Notes: generated from the sequence alone by a model not told the origin. Shown: positions 50,029-61,391, counted from the stretch's first letter. The stretch is 64,000 nucleotides of DNA from Trichostrongylus colubriformis (GCA_963978905.1 OZ022256.1:4385501-4449500), one strand, 5' to 3'. Made by a program: numbers and translations.

Positions 50029-53000
50029 CCGTCTGTCTGTCACGAAATTCATATCTCGCGTCGCAGCAAAGCTGGGACGCTGATTTTTACAAGTGATATA
50101 GGGGGTGCCAAGGGAACCCCAGCGGTGGTGGACCGAAAGTGATAGCAGCTGATACACGCTGATAAGGAGCCTTGAAAGGCGAATGTCACCAAGGTCGTTT
50201 CGCCTTTCGGGTTGATCCCAGAGCGCTTACACTCATGGGTGTTTTGCGGGATGGGGCGGGAACATTAATGGTGGGTGACCCGCATTGATAACGGTTGATA
50301 AGATTCGATAAGGAGCGTGAAATGGCTATAGTCGTCGAATCCGTTTCGCTTTTCGCATCGGTCCTAGAGCGCTGACACTCATGGGTGTTTTACAGGTTTG
50401 GCCAAGGACATTAATGGTGGGTGATCCAAATTGATAACGGTTGCTAAGATTTGATAGAGAGCGTAAAAAGGGTAGAGTCGTCGAATCCGTTTCGCTTTCC
50501 TCAATGGTCCCGGAGCGTTCATAATCCCAAGTGTTTTGCGGGGTAAGACGGGGTCAATAACGGTGGATGGTCCAGCTTGATAACGGTTGATAAGATTTGA
50601 TAAGGATCAGAGAAGGCGAATGTCGCCGAATTCGTTTCGCCTTTCGGGTTGATCCCAGAGCGCTGTGGGTGTTTTGCGGAATGGGGCGGGAACATTAATG
50701 GTGGGTGACCCGCATTGATAACGGTTGATAAGATTCGATAAGGAGCGTGAAATGGCTATAGTCGTCGAATCCGTTTCACTTTTCGCATCGGTCCTAGAGC
50801 GCTGACACTCATGGGTGTTTTACAGGTTTGGCCAAGGACATTAATGGTGGGTGATCCAAATGATAACGGTTGCTAAGATTTGATAAAGAGCATAAAAAGG
50901 GTAGAGTCGTCGAATCCGTTTCGCTTTCCTCATTGGTCCCGGAGCGTTCATAGTCACAGGTGTTGTGCGGGGTAAAACGAGGACATTAATGGTGGATGGT
51001 CCAGCTTGATAACGGTTGATAAGATTTGATAAGGATCAGAGAAGGCGAATGTCGTCAAATTCGTTTCGCTTTTCGCATCGGTCCCGGAGCGTTCATAGTC
51101 ACAGGTGTTGTGCGGGGTAAAACGAGGACATTAATGGTGGATGGTCCAGCTTGATAACGGTTGATAAGATTTGATAAGGATCAGAGAAGGCGAATGTCGT
51201 CAAATTCGTTTCGCTTTTCGCATCGGTCCCGGAGCGTTCATAGTCACAGGTGTTGTGCGGGGTAAAACGAGGACATTAATGGTGGATGGTCCAGCTTGAT
51301 AACGGTTGATAAGATTTGATAAGGATCAGAGAAGGCGAATGTCGCCAAATTCGTTTCGCCTTTCGCGTTGATCCAAGAGCGCTGACACTCATGGGTGTTT
51401 AGCAGAGTGGGATGGGGACATTCATAAGTGGGTGACCTAAACTGATAATGGTTGATAAGATTCGATTAGGAGCGTGAGAAGGAAAATGTCACCAAGGCCG
51501 GTACGCTTTTGCGGCTAAAAGTGGACATCCGCAGGTATTGCAGAGTAGGGGGACCTCAATGGTATTGTTGGGTGCAGGGGCCTCAGTGAAATTGATAACG
51601 ACTTACAGAGGCTGATAAAAACCGTTAGGAATTGGATGAGATTAAACCCTTACATCGCTTGATGCTACTATGCGACCGCTTTAGCAAAAGCGTCTGATGC
51701 TCACTGCCATTGGGTGAACATATTTTGTTTATGTTCTGATATCACGAGCCGATGTATCGACCGCTGAATTGCCTAGCGTTCCAGAAAATGGTGCATTTCT
51801 CTTGATACTGCGATCTACATTGATAACCATGATGTAACCTATATTTGTGATAACAAAGCAAACCTTCCGCTCTGAATCATTTCTAATGCGGTACTGGCAG
51901 CAACACTGAGTATCGACCGCTAAACTGCGCAAAATACCAAATAGTGAAGCATGTTTACGAAAGCGATATACGTCGATAATTGGAATTTGGATCTACTATC
52001 GATGTGTAGGAATTAGATGCTCAGCAAATGAACAAATTGTTACCAATCGATGCAACCGAATTCAAAATTATTGATGTCTAAACTATTCAGACTCCCAATG
52101 ATGACCTAAACCAGCTGGCTCGCGCACACTACTGCGCGTGATTCGTGCCCATGACGTGTAAAACGGGTTCGATGCAAAGCGACTGAAGTATGATTACACC
52201 AACGTGCTTTTTTTATCCATCTTCTCTGCTTTTATCCAAACATCTCTGCTTTTATCCAAATAAATAAATCAGCTGAAAGCTGAGGAAAGAAGTTTCCACT
52301 TAACTCCATACACAATTTGGACATGCCGATCAAACCCATTTTGCACAGCATCTCCATGAATCGCGCGCAGTAGTGTGCGCCAGCCAGCTGGTGTACCATA
52401 AAAGCTTATGAAGTTGAGTCATTCAAATGGAAGCTAGGGGTCTAAGAACAGTATACATGGCGAAATTCCCAATCTAAGGGGGGCACAAAGCTTTCTAAAC
52501 AGCTGCCATCTTTCAGACGTGGCCCGCCCCTTTTGTTGATATGGTCCACCCTTTTTCGGAATCAAAGGTGGAAGGAGGGTCTCACTTCTCGGGACACTTA
52601 CTGTTGCAATCCGTTTTTTCCATCTATTTCATTAGCGATTATTTTCATATCGAATAATTTCTTTCATATTCGGTTCAAAGTACCCCTACCACTGCCTTCA
52701 AAGAATTTGATCGTTCGATGCGGCGTGTCCCTGGTTTGAGAACCTTCTATCCCCTTGAGAGATCTCAAGAGGAAAGGAAAACATGAAAGTCAAAAGATAT
52801 GGCGGTTTACTGGATTTTGTTATGAGGCAGTGCGAGGAGTAAAGAAGAATATGAGGTTATAATGTGAGTTGTTAATTAGTTTGTGCCTTTCGAGGTTGAA
52901 TGGTGGAACGTTTATTAAATTGGCCTGACGTTTCGACTGAATCGTCGTCTTCAGAGGCCTGAACGTGGTGCAAGGTTTACATTTGGACATTTGGGACTCT

Positions 53001-56000
53001 AAACCACCAAGCGCCTCATCTTCCCTAGCGGTTCCGACAACGTGTCGGGACCACACAGAGAAACTCCAGCAACATGAAGAAATAAACTCATTCTGAAGTT
53101 CCACCTATAGAGCGGAAAAATCCGCTACCGCACTTTGGTGACAACCAGTACACAAGGTGAGCGCTGCCATTCAAAAGAGTATCAGAAGAGCACAGTTGCA
53201 AGACGATGTTCAGTTAGTGAACATTCCTAACGAAAATCTTAAAAAGCAACTGGTGCGCAACAGACTCTATGATAGGCAGTGCTTATCAGATAATTGTGCT
53301 ATCTGCCCACACGGCAAGGCAGGAGATTGTATGTATAGTGGAGTGATTTATCAAATTGAGTGTCGGGCTTGTGGCTCTACTTATATAGGAGAGACGGGGA
53401 GAGTTCTAGCAATTCGAGTCAAAGAACATCTAGCTAGTATTAGACGCGGTACCCTCACAACAGCTCTTGGGAGATACAAAGTAGAGGAGCACGATGGCGT
53501 TCAATTCGAAATCAAGTACACGGTGTTGGTGCATGAGACGGAAATTTCTGCTAGAAAAGCATTAGAAGCGTTTTGGATTTCTGTGAAGAATCCAAGAATA
53601 AACAGCCGAGATGAGCGTCCATCAATAACCAGTGAATTGTCGCCGTTCATACCACACTGCGAGCTGTAGAATGTAGCGATAACACATTACGTGCGTCTCC
53701 CAAGTATTTCCATATCGGGAACAACGAATGTGCTTCACTTGCTACTGGTTGTCACCAAAGTGCGGTAGCGGGTTTTTCCGCTCTATAGGTGGAACTTCAG
53801 GGTGAGTTTATTTCTTCATGTTGCTGGAGTTTCTCTGTGTGGTCCCGACACGATGTCGGAACCGCTAGGGAAGATGAGGCGCTTGGTGGTTTAGAGTCCT
53901 AAATGTAAACCTTGCACCACGTTCAGGCCTCTAAAGACGACGATTCAGTCGAAACGTCAGGCCAATTTAATAAACGTTCCACCATTCAACCTCGAAAGGC
54001 ACAAACTAATTAACAACTCACACTAACAATGCCGAGGTTGCAAGAAGAGAGAAACTGGAGAATGAGATTATAATGTTTTTCTCAAGTAAACAGCGAAGAA
54101 TTGAACTTCTTGCTTGGGACGACGGATCGAAGAGTGTGGACCACACGTTTTGTAAGTCCGCTTGACCCTGTCTCACTTGAGTGATGACGCCGTCATGGAA
54201 CGTCGTCTCGGTGAGACGACGAAGGATCGTCGTAATCGACGACGATAAAAGAGGCGATATCGAGATAAGGCCCGTGACCAATAGCAATTCCTACAACTTG
54301 CGGAAACAAGGTAGAATTCCATGCTATCGTAAGAAATGGTAACTCGTCTAATTCTCTTCTAATCTCGAATGACCTTATTTAAATTCCCAATCTTCACTGT
54401 GTTTGTCTCCCCTCCTCCAGAGACTCTAGAGCTTTACCTGCTGTTCTGACGGCGAATCCTGCAGGCATGAGGGTGTTCGGCTCTTCTGGGACCATCCGTT
54501 GTCATCTACCGCAAGGGATACGCTGAGCCAGCCGCGAATGGATGCTTCTGGGTGTGTGCCGTTCTAAAAATCGCGCGGCCACCCGCGGCGAGTGGCTTGG
54601 CAAGTGCGAGTTTTTCGTCGTTTTATCTGTTGAAACAACAACCATAACACATGCGAACTTCCGAAGCTTCCCACCTGCAATCTTTGAAAGTCTTTCACGG
54701 AACCAGCCCACGGCATCCTGGGCGAAATTCCAGCCGACTGCGGCAAGTGGTACATATAACGCCGCGATTGCGACGCCTCAGCGCGATTTTTAAACGTAAC
54801 GGTGCACACCCGATGTTTTTCCCATAACTCATCTGAATCTTTCAGGGTGTGACTAGAGTACTATGCGAAGCCTCGAGAAGACAACTGGCCGCACAGTCCA
54901 TAACTCATCTGAATCTTTCAGTGTGTGACTAGAGTACGATGCGAAGCCTCGAGAAGACAACTGGCCGCACAGTCGAGGACATCCGGAAACTGTTCCTTAC
55001 CACCTCTATGAGAAGCCCTCAACATTCACACAACTGCTCAGCCGATGGTATCCAACGTTTTCTACCATCATGTTATCTTGTGTCCGCCAGCCTGTTCACT
55101 GGGTTATACAATGCGTTTTGTTTTGTGACCTTGCTTGCCTTGATTAAGCTCTTCATTAAAAGGAGCACCTTCCGCTGTGCGCGCTCGCTCACTCTATACC
55201 GTAATCACTCAGAAAATTTACAACTTACTCTTCTCTATGTGTTGCATACCTGTATTTGAAATTTATGATTGACTCCTTTTGCGAAACGACGCATTCTCAC
55301 AATGTTGAAACAGAGGAGAAAATACGATGTTAGCATTACCACCACCACGGTAACATTGTGTATCGGCACAAAGATTGTTGTGAAATGCGATGCTTCCTGA
55401 AACAGAGGAGTACGGCACGAATCACTGTACAAATCGATTTGATGACAGCATTTCCATAAAACTTTCAGGCTACTTGCAGTGAAGTCCAGAATTCGGTGTT
55501 TTCTCATTTGTTACTTGAAGATTGTTTTTCAAGGCGGCTTCCAAAAACTCAGTAGGTGGGTTCAGTACATTGTGACCGCTACACATCACAGATCCGGGTA
55601 TCTTCATCGATATGGCACGGTTAATACACGATCACGCGATACGAAAAAGGCGCTGGTGACGAGTAAGCCAAGAGAAGAAAGTTCACATTCCTCTGATTTT
55701 TAGGATCTGTCGTTTCCTAGCATTCTGACGAGAAAAGAAGAAAATTTTCCATGAGCCTTCCCTGTGCAATATCGTCGCTAATCATCGGTAATATCGTGTA
55801 GGTAGCGATGACTGAGTTGTATGGATGTGGCCGCGTAATAAATGGCAGAGTCGTCATGTAGGCTATAGATAAAAGAATCCAGAAGAATAACAACTTCCCT
55901 AAAGTTAGCCACTTTTCTGACTGGAGTATTTCAGTTTTGAGGGATCCGGAACTCACTAGTCTTTTCCCTCCTCCCAGGCCGCCACAAGATGATGGCAAAG

Positions 56001-59000
56001 GAAATTTGAAAGCACCGCCTTTCACTACGAGGAGAGGATCCCTCTCAAGCACACACTTCCCGCTAATCAGCTAAGTCGACCTACCTCACTGGGACAGTAG
56101 ATATTTGTGCTGTTTTTAAGTGTTGCGCCGCCACGCTGCGCCATTGACGCTACACTCAGCGAACCCTGGTGAGCCACCCCCACCCATTCAAACCAGAGCG
56201 CCAGCCAGCGAGGCGTTTTAGCTCGGGTTTGAGCGGGTAAAGCCTAGATCACTAGACACTCGCCTATATTGCAAACTATGTACAATGTAAACACCTACCG
56301 CGAAATAAAAAGCAAAAACCATTTGCCCAAGGGATCATCTCAACCACTCGGTTCAGTGCCAGTATTATGCAGTTGAATGAAGCTCCAATCCATACGCCTA
56401 AACTGAGATATGAAATCACTGCCTAATGCATTCATCCATAGCCGTAAAAGAAAGTGGATGGGATTGGTTTCAGAGGAGTAACCATACTCACACGATGAAA
56501 GGTATCCAACAAACCAACCAAAAGAAATCGAAGAGCAGAAAACGGCGCCGGTCTAAACAAAGCATTCAATGGATACATCCTAGTAGAAGGGTATGTGGCG
56601 ACTGCACGAATTTTTGCACGCGAGCGGAGCGACGAGTGCGACGTTTTCAGCTTTATCTGTTGAAACAGCAACAATAAAAACAAGGCGAACTTTCGAAGCC
56701 TCCAAACTTGCAATCTTTGAAGGTCCATCACGGTACCACCCCATTTCGCCTTGAACGGGATTTCAAACGACTGCGGCAAGTCGTACTGACGGAGCCGCGA
56801 GTGCGACACCGCGAAGCGAATGTTATCAATCGCAACCCACCGTCCGAGGAAGTCATCAAAAGGGGTAACTTTCGCCGACTGTAGAATATGAAAGTCGGGG
56901 CGCTAGTAAGTGCAGCACCAAAAGAGCTCCATAACCTCTGCCACTGCTTTCCTTTCGTCTCCTCTGCAACTCTAGCCGCAGACGAGTAGATTCAGACGGC
57001 GATGGCTATACCACTAAACCGCGGTGATTGCACAGCCCTCGCAGCATCTTGGTCAGTGAGGCTTCATATGGTCATATAGCTGAGATGAAGTAAACACTTA
57101 CAAAATGAAAGTACGCAGTGATGAATGAAGCAACAAAGAGATCCATAATGTCAATAATGCCATTGAAGAACATCAAACGATAGCATGGGGTTTTCAGTAG
57201 ATTACCGCGAAGCATACCCATCAGACATAAAACGTAAAGAATCTGAAAATTCACTGATGTTTCTGGGATTTGGAACAAAATTAGTTTTTTCAAAAAATTT
57301 GAAGTTTATGAGGGGCCACATGCATATAAAGGGATTGTACGTAAACAACTAGAACTCATACGGAAGGAGGACGACAACGCACATAAATGCTCCTCTCCTA
57401 CAATGGTAGTAGGAGAGGAGCATTTATGTGCGTTGTCGTCCCACACTTAATACTCTCCTACAATAACGAGCTCGTACACATGGGTGCATTATCATCTAAG
57501 CCTTCTTGAGGGGATAGGGTGAGTTTGCTTACGCCACAAAACCGCGTGCCACCCACGGCGAGCGGCGTGGCGGGTGCGAGTGCCAGTGGCAGGGGTGGCA
57601 GCCTTCAAGCGAGGCAGTGTGGCATGGGTGGAGGAGGCAGCGTGGCATGGGTGCAGGAGGCAGTGTGGCATGGGTGGAAGCGCTGGGGTGACGCAGCCAT
57701 GCTCTGCCGCGCTCTCAAGAGCATGGAGTCGCAAGTCGTACTGGTGGCGCCGCGAGTGGACGCCGCTGAAGCGATTTTCTGACGTAATAACCCCCACCCG
57801 ACTGGATAGGGTTCTCCTTAATTAAGGCTTAGGCCAAAATCCTAGGCAAAGTAATGCCGGACGCGGAGTGCAGTGGAGTTTCCCCAGCGGGTGTGTGCTC
57901 TTATGTCACGATTCCGCACCACGACGAGCGGCGTGCAATGCCGTGTGTGCGAGCTATGCGCACACATACGGTAGCCTTATCCCCAAGGCCACTGGCAGAC
58001 TTGGCGTTTTTGCGGCGCCGCCCTTCCTCACGCAATATGTCAAAACTGAAAATTTGCAGTGCGCAACTTCGCGTGCAGTGCAGAATTGCAAAATCGAGGA
58101 ATCCCGGAGTTTGACGACGGCTTGAGCGGTCAGACAATCCTTATGGACAAGTTCTGAACCATTTTGGTGATCCACCTCATTTTAGTGCGGGCGCCAGATG
58201 GTTTTGCGCCTTGAATGAGTGTGTTAGGTGTGGACCCTTATGTCAGGATTTCGCACCAGGACGAGCGGCGTGGGACGTCGCGTGTGCAAGGTATGCGCCG
58301 CACACAGATTAGAGTGATCATACGGTAATGCCAGGGGCGCCATGCATTGCTGACTTGATCGCTTCGGGACCTAAGAACACTGCGCCTTTAGCTCGTCCGC
58401 ATCTCTTCGCTCGCAATGCATCATCGCGGTGGGAATCCTGATATAAGGGTACACACCCTCCCTCCCCTCCAACTCTTTATTGAGTTGTGCAATAAGCTTG
58501 TGCAATTTATAATTCCCGGTGTTTCACAACCTTCGCAACTCTCGCAAGTCACAACTATACAATTCGGCAAAAGTTACTGGTATTGTAAAGGTCAAAAAAG
58601 GGTAGGGGGTTGCACTTGGCCCCTTATAAAGGAGGCGGTGTGCCCTGTTTCTCACAATTATGCTATGTTACGGATATAACGTTCATTCATAAATGGGACT
58701 CGAACCGGTTTCCATTCATCCCTGGCACCGTAAAAATCCACTATACTACCAAGGCCGCATTTGAATTGAGGATATCAAAAGTCTGTACTTCGTAGCGCTT
58801 TCATCTTCACGGTTCGTTGCCGCTATTGGCAAACTGCCTCATCACCTCATGATAGGTGTGAGCGGTGATAAATTCGTAATGCTTATCCAAGCATATAGCT
58901 CTCTTTAGTGGTATGTTTATCAGAGCATATCAGCATTCATACACATGAGCTAATAGGCCAATTACTACATCCAACCACAAGTACTTCATAAAGTGCATAT

Positions 59001-59954
59001 TTACGATATTATCTTGATTCAATTTCGATGGCCAAACATTTTGTCCATCACTCGAAAAAATCGTTCACGGAATTTAAGGTTGTCTTGCTTACATAATTAT
59101 GCTCTATTTGCTTATTAAGAATAGCATGAAAATTTTTTCTATATATACAAGGATCCACCTGTGATTGAGCTCCTGAAAGCGACGGACGGCGGGGTGGGGC
59201 ATACGAGTGGGTTTGGACGCTCAAGAAAGACCAAGGAGGCGACACTCACGTGGTCAGAGACGCAGAGTAAGAAGCAAATCAGTATTTGACGTGAAATTGC
59301 GCATTCACCTGTCACCACGATTCCATTCAGAATTCCATTCAGAATTGTGGTAACAGGTGAATGTGATTTGGCCTATACAATGACTTGCGGGGACCAGACA
59401 ATTATAAGCCAGTGCTTTTATCCTTTCAGACAAATTTGGTACCAATTCAGCTACTCGGAAAAGATGAAAGGCTTGGCTGGAGTGGGCGGGCATGGATACG
59501 AGATTTGGTCCAGTCATCATGAGAGTGGGAGTGCGCACCACTTGTCACTACACCAACTCCGCCTTTCTCAATAAGAGAACTTTCACCATTGTTCGTTTCT
59601 TTATATTATTATATTATTTATCATTATTCAGTTGCAGTCGTTCTGAAAATTGGCTAGCACCTCTCTTTCAGCTAAACGGAATGACTATTTTGAATTGAAC
59701 GTCTTTTCCATGAACAGGGATACACATTCTAGAGAGGTGGCTATAAGTCTTGCTCACTCACCAGAACTCATATTTAAACTTTACTCAGGACAGTGTAACC
59801 ACCTTACCACGAAAAACGTTCCTGACACGATTAGGTAGACACCTTGCACATAGTTCATAGTGCCTCGACTTTCCCATTCGGATAACGAACGACTACTGCA
59901 GTTATATTCAGATTGATTAATTATCCATGGAATATTGAAATGAAATACAGTCAT
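48226..59954 (-). CDS. srt-E: Srt chemoreceptor, duplicate of srt-D with a mutated exon-5 donor
   Basis: Exons are 59954-59808, 57242-57102, 56552-56492, 56397-56299, 55898-55762, 55396-55250, 48587-48458 and 48341-48226. Exon lengths and phases equal srt-D exactly, 325 codons plus stop with no frameshift or stop. By hand count about 39 residues differ (roughly 88% identical), most densely in TM4, TM7 and the C-tail. The exon-5 donor is CAG|GGAAGG where srt-D has CAG|GTGAGG; read-through reaches a stop 15 codons later. The gene is therefore either newly inactive, spliced at a non-canonical site, or a sequence error is present. AATAAA (48155-48160) lies about 66 nt beyond the stop. Introns carry many MITEs; intron 6 (6.7 kb) holds the satellite and the Penelope-type element. 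Confidence 0.85.
49359..49702. mobile_element. hAT-like MITE, copy B only
   Basis: Same family as 28709-29048 in the opposite orientation. The right end is the inverse of CAGGGCACTCTCAGGTG. 8-bp flanks are CCCTCAGA (49351-49358) and CCCTCAGT (49703-49710). Copy A has the single unoccupied CCCTCAGT near 29838. In srt-E intron 6. Confidence 0.85.
50001..50040. repeat. GT microsatellite bordering the satellite block
   Basis: (TG)n followed by TCCGTCTGTCTGTCACG. A dinucleotide run next to a minisatellite is a layout seen in some nematode Helitrons, but no Helitron ends (TC...CTAG) could be established. Confidence 0.5.
50158..51480. repeat. 145-bp satellite with trimeric higher-order structure
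   Basis: GATAACGGTTG recurs at 50287, 50433, 50579, 50717, 50862, 51008, 51153 and 51298, with a variant at 51443; spacing is 138-146 bp. Three monomer types (endings GGTGACCCGCATT, GGTGATCCAAA, GGATGGTCCAGCTT) run A-B-C-A-B-C, then C-type monomers repeat. The monomers at 51008 and 51153 are identical. In srt-E intron 6. Confidence 0.85.
52111..52391. mobile_element. MITE with ~50-bp inverted ends
   Basis: CCAGCTGGCTCGCGCACACT at the left pairs with its near-inverse ending CCAGCCAGCTGG. There is no reading frame. Confidence 0.7.
52922..52959 (-). ncRNA. Hammerhead-ribozyme-like motif, left arm
   Basis: On the minus strand: stem I GGCCU with AGGCC; core CUGAAGA; one extra C; stem II GAC/GUC with a 6-base loop; then GAA; a 2-bp stem III within ACGU; and C before the cleavage point. 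Apart from the extra base and very short stem III this is the minimal hammerhead order. Confidence 0.5.
53142..53669 (+). CDS. GIY-YIG endonuclease domain of a Penelope-like element
   Basis: Open frame of 175 codons with no ATG until DCMYSG. It begins beside the left arm, so it is an N-terminally truncated retroelement protein and its true start is unknown. Cys residues in CLSDNCAICPHGKAGDC lead into the nuclease core: VIYQIECRACGSTYIGETGR (first Tyr plus YIG), the catalytic Arg in AIRVKEH, Glu in ALEAFWI, and the NSRDE block. These are the standard Penelope endonuclease landmarks. The enzyme normally nicks target DNA for retrotransposition. The frame is unbroken, unlike the other transposon genes in the window, which suggests recent arrival or constraint. 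AAG|GTGAGC at 53154-53162 also resembles a splice donor. Confidence 0.8.
   Translation, partial: QPVHKVSAAIQKSIRRAQLQDDVQLVNIPNENLKKQLVRNRLYDRQCLSDNCAICPHGKAGDCMYSGVIYQIECRACGSTYIGETGRVLAIRVKEHLASIRRGTLTTALGRYKVEEHDGVQFEIKYTVLVHETEISARKALEAFWISVKNPRINSRDERPSITSELSPFIPHCEL
53926..53963 (+). ncRNA. Hammerhead-like motif, right arm, core mutated
   Basis: Inverse partner of 52922-52959 with the same stems, but the core reads CUAAAGA instead of CUGAAGA. This replaces an essential G, so self-cleavage is not expected. Confidence 0.45.
54550..54811. mobile_element. Mutator-like MITE, copy B only
   Basis: 262 bp, starts GGGTGTGTGCCGTTCTAAA and ends GTAACGGTGCACACCC. 9-bp flanks are GATGCTTCT and GATGTTTTT. 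Copy A has a single GATGTTTTT at about 34133, confirming the target duplication. Confidence 0.85.
54823..54974. repeat. 76-bp tandem duplication
   Basis: CATAACTCATCTGAATC begins at 54823 and again at 54899, and the two units differ at only a few bases. Copy A (about 34147) has one unit. Confidence 0.75.
56589..56839. mobile_element. Mutator-like MITE, diverged, copy B only
   Basis: Starts GGGTATGTGGCGACTGC and ends AATCGCAACCC. The interior (TTATCTGTTGAAACA, TGCAATCTTTGAAGGTC) matches the 54550 element. It interrupts sequence continuous in copy A at about 37275, only 36 bp upstream of srt-E exon 3 in intron 2. Confidence 0.55.
57369..57441. repeat. Perfect 32-bp-arm palindrome, copy B only
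   Basis: Arms 57369-57400 and 57410-57441 are exact inverses. Copy A (about 38115-38140) has only the right-arm sequence. In srt-E intron 1. Confidence 0.8.
57517..57799. mobile_element. Mutator-like MITE with internal minisatellite
   Basis: Ends GGGTGAGTTTGCTTACG and the inverse of GGGTGGGGGTTATTACG. 9-bp flanks are GAGGGGATA and GACTGGATA. A 24-bp unit containing GGCATGGGTG repeats about three times at 57609-57678. Confidence 0.65.
58207..58462. mobile_element. MITE, GGTGTGGACCCTTATG-ended subfamily
   Basis: Left GGTGTGGACCCTTATGTC and right ATATAAGGGTACACACC are inverted. The layout matches 38852-39084. A partial relative lies at 57887-57990. Confidence 0.55.
58696..58760 (-). repeat. 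tRNA-like SINE head
   Basis: Minus strand: ATGCGGCCTTGG, A-box-like TAGTATAGTGG, then B-box GGTTCGAGTCC. The acceptor stem is poor. The copy-A counterpart is at 39243-39311. Confidence 0.45.
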
Positions 59955-60042
59955 ACTGATTCCTACGAACACCTTAAAGTTTTAGTGCTGAGTCTTGCAG
60001 TAGCAAAGTCAGTCCCTGTAAATTCGAGCAAACGAATCCTAC

Positions 60043-60277
60043 GGGCGTGTACCGTTACGTCCGAAAAAATCGCGCGGCGAGCGCGCGCTGCTCCATCGCG
60101 TGCGATTGCGTACAAGAGGTAAACGGAAAGTGATGAACAGCTATTTCTTTAAATGCACCCTATGGTAGCAGATTGTGGCGTCCTGAGCAGAACTCCGCAC
60201 CGACTGCGGAAAGTCGTACTGATGGCGCCGTGAGTGCAACGCCTCAACGCGAATTTTACACGTAGCGGTACACACTC
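60043..60277. mobile_element. Mutator-like MITE, orthologous to 40833-41168
   Basis: Starts GGGCGTGTACCGTTACGT and ends GTAGCGGTACACACTC, with CTCCTAC/ATCCTAC remnants of the target duplication. It sits at the same site as in copy A, 5' of the srt-E start codon. Confidence 0.7.
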
Positions 60278-60529
60278 CAGCTCCTACACCAAGATACACG
60301 CCTCGTAATAGTAAACAAGTAAATGCAAAGTGCTAGTGACGATATGAGATAGTAGAAATGCTACATGAATGAGAGTGGGAACGCTCCAGAAAACCTTGTT
60401 TTCCGACGTCCACTAGACGCGCCCACGCAGCCAAAGGTTCGTCTCATCTGCCATCTCCGCAACACCAGGTTTTTTAGGTAATACTGAATCTCGTCAAAAA
60501 TAATCAAACAAGCCTTTGCATAGATAGAC

Positions 60530-60700
60530 GGACAGACAGACAAGCAAACAGACGGGCAAACAAATAGGGAAACAGAAAGACAGACAAACAGGCGGGCAGG
60601 CAGATAAACAGAGATGGACAAAAGAGAGACGGACAAGCAAGCAGGAAAGCAAACAAGCAAATAAACAAAGAAGCAGGTAGATGGACAGACAGACGGATGT

Positions 60701-60735
<35 letters not shown>

Positions 60736-61234
60736 AACAAACAAACAAACAAACAAACAAACAAACAAACAAACAAACAAACAAACATACATACATACAT
60801 ACATACATACATACATACATACATACATACATACATACATACATACACACATACCATACATACATACATACATACATACATACATACATACATACATACA
60901 TACATACATACATACATACATACCATACATACATACATACATACATACATACATACATACATACATACATACATACATACATACATACATACATACATAC
61001 ATACATACATACATACATACATACATACATACATACATACATACATACATACATACATACATACATACATACATACATACATACATACATACATACATAC
61101 ATACATACATACATACATACATACATACATACATACATACATACATACATACATACATACATACATACATACCTACATACATACATACATACATACATAC
61201 AGACGGACAGGTAGACAGACAGACGGACAGACGG

Positions 61235-61316
<82 letters not shown>

Positions 61317-61317
61317 G

Positions 61318-61369
<52 letters not shown>

Positions 61370-61391
61370 GGCAGACAGACAGACAGACAGA

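Larger units (their letters stand above)
52863..54022 (+). mobile_element. Penelope-like element: endonuclease between inverted terminal repeats
   Basis: Inverted arms 52863-53150 and 53743-54022 are nearly identical and flank a 592-bp centre encoding a GIY-YIG endonuclease. No reverse transcriptase is present. Copy A lacks the whole block: its sequence at 33846 joins the parts matching 52797 and 54255 of copy B. Each arm carries a hammerhead-like motif. Penelope-like retroelements are known for GIY-YIG endonucleases, terminal repeats in direct or inverted order, and hammerhead motifs in those repeats. It lies in srt-E intron 6. Confidence 0.8.

Noticed and set aside
49960..50160. Helitron 5' end suggested by GT run and adjacent minisatellite
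   Set aside because: No convincing TC start, CTAG end or terminal hairpin could be located.
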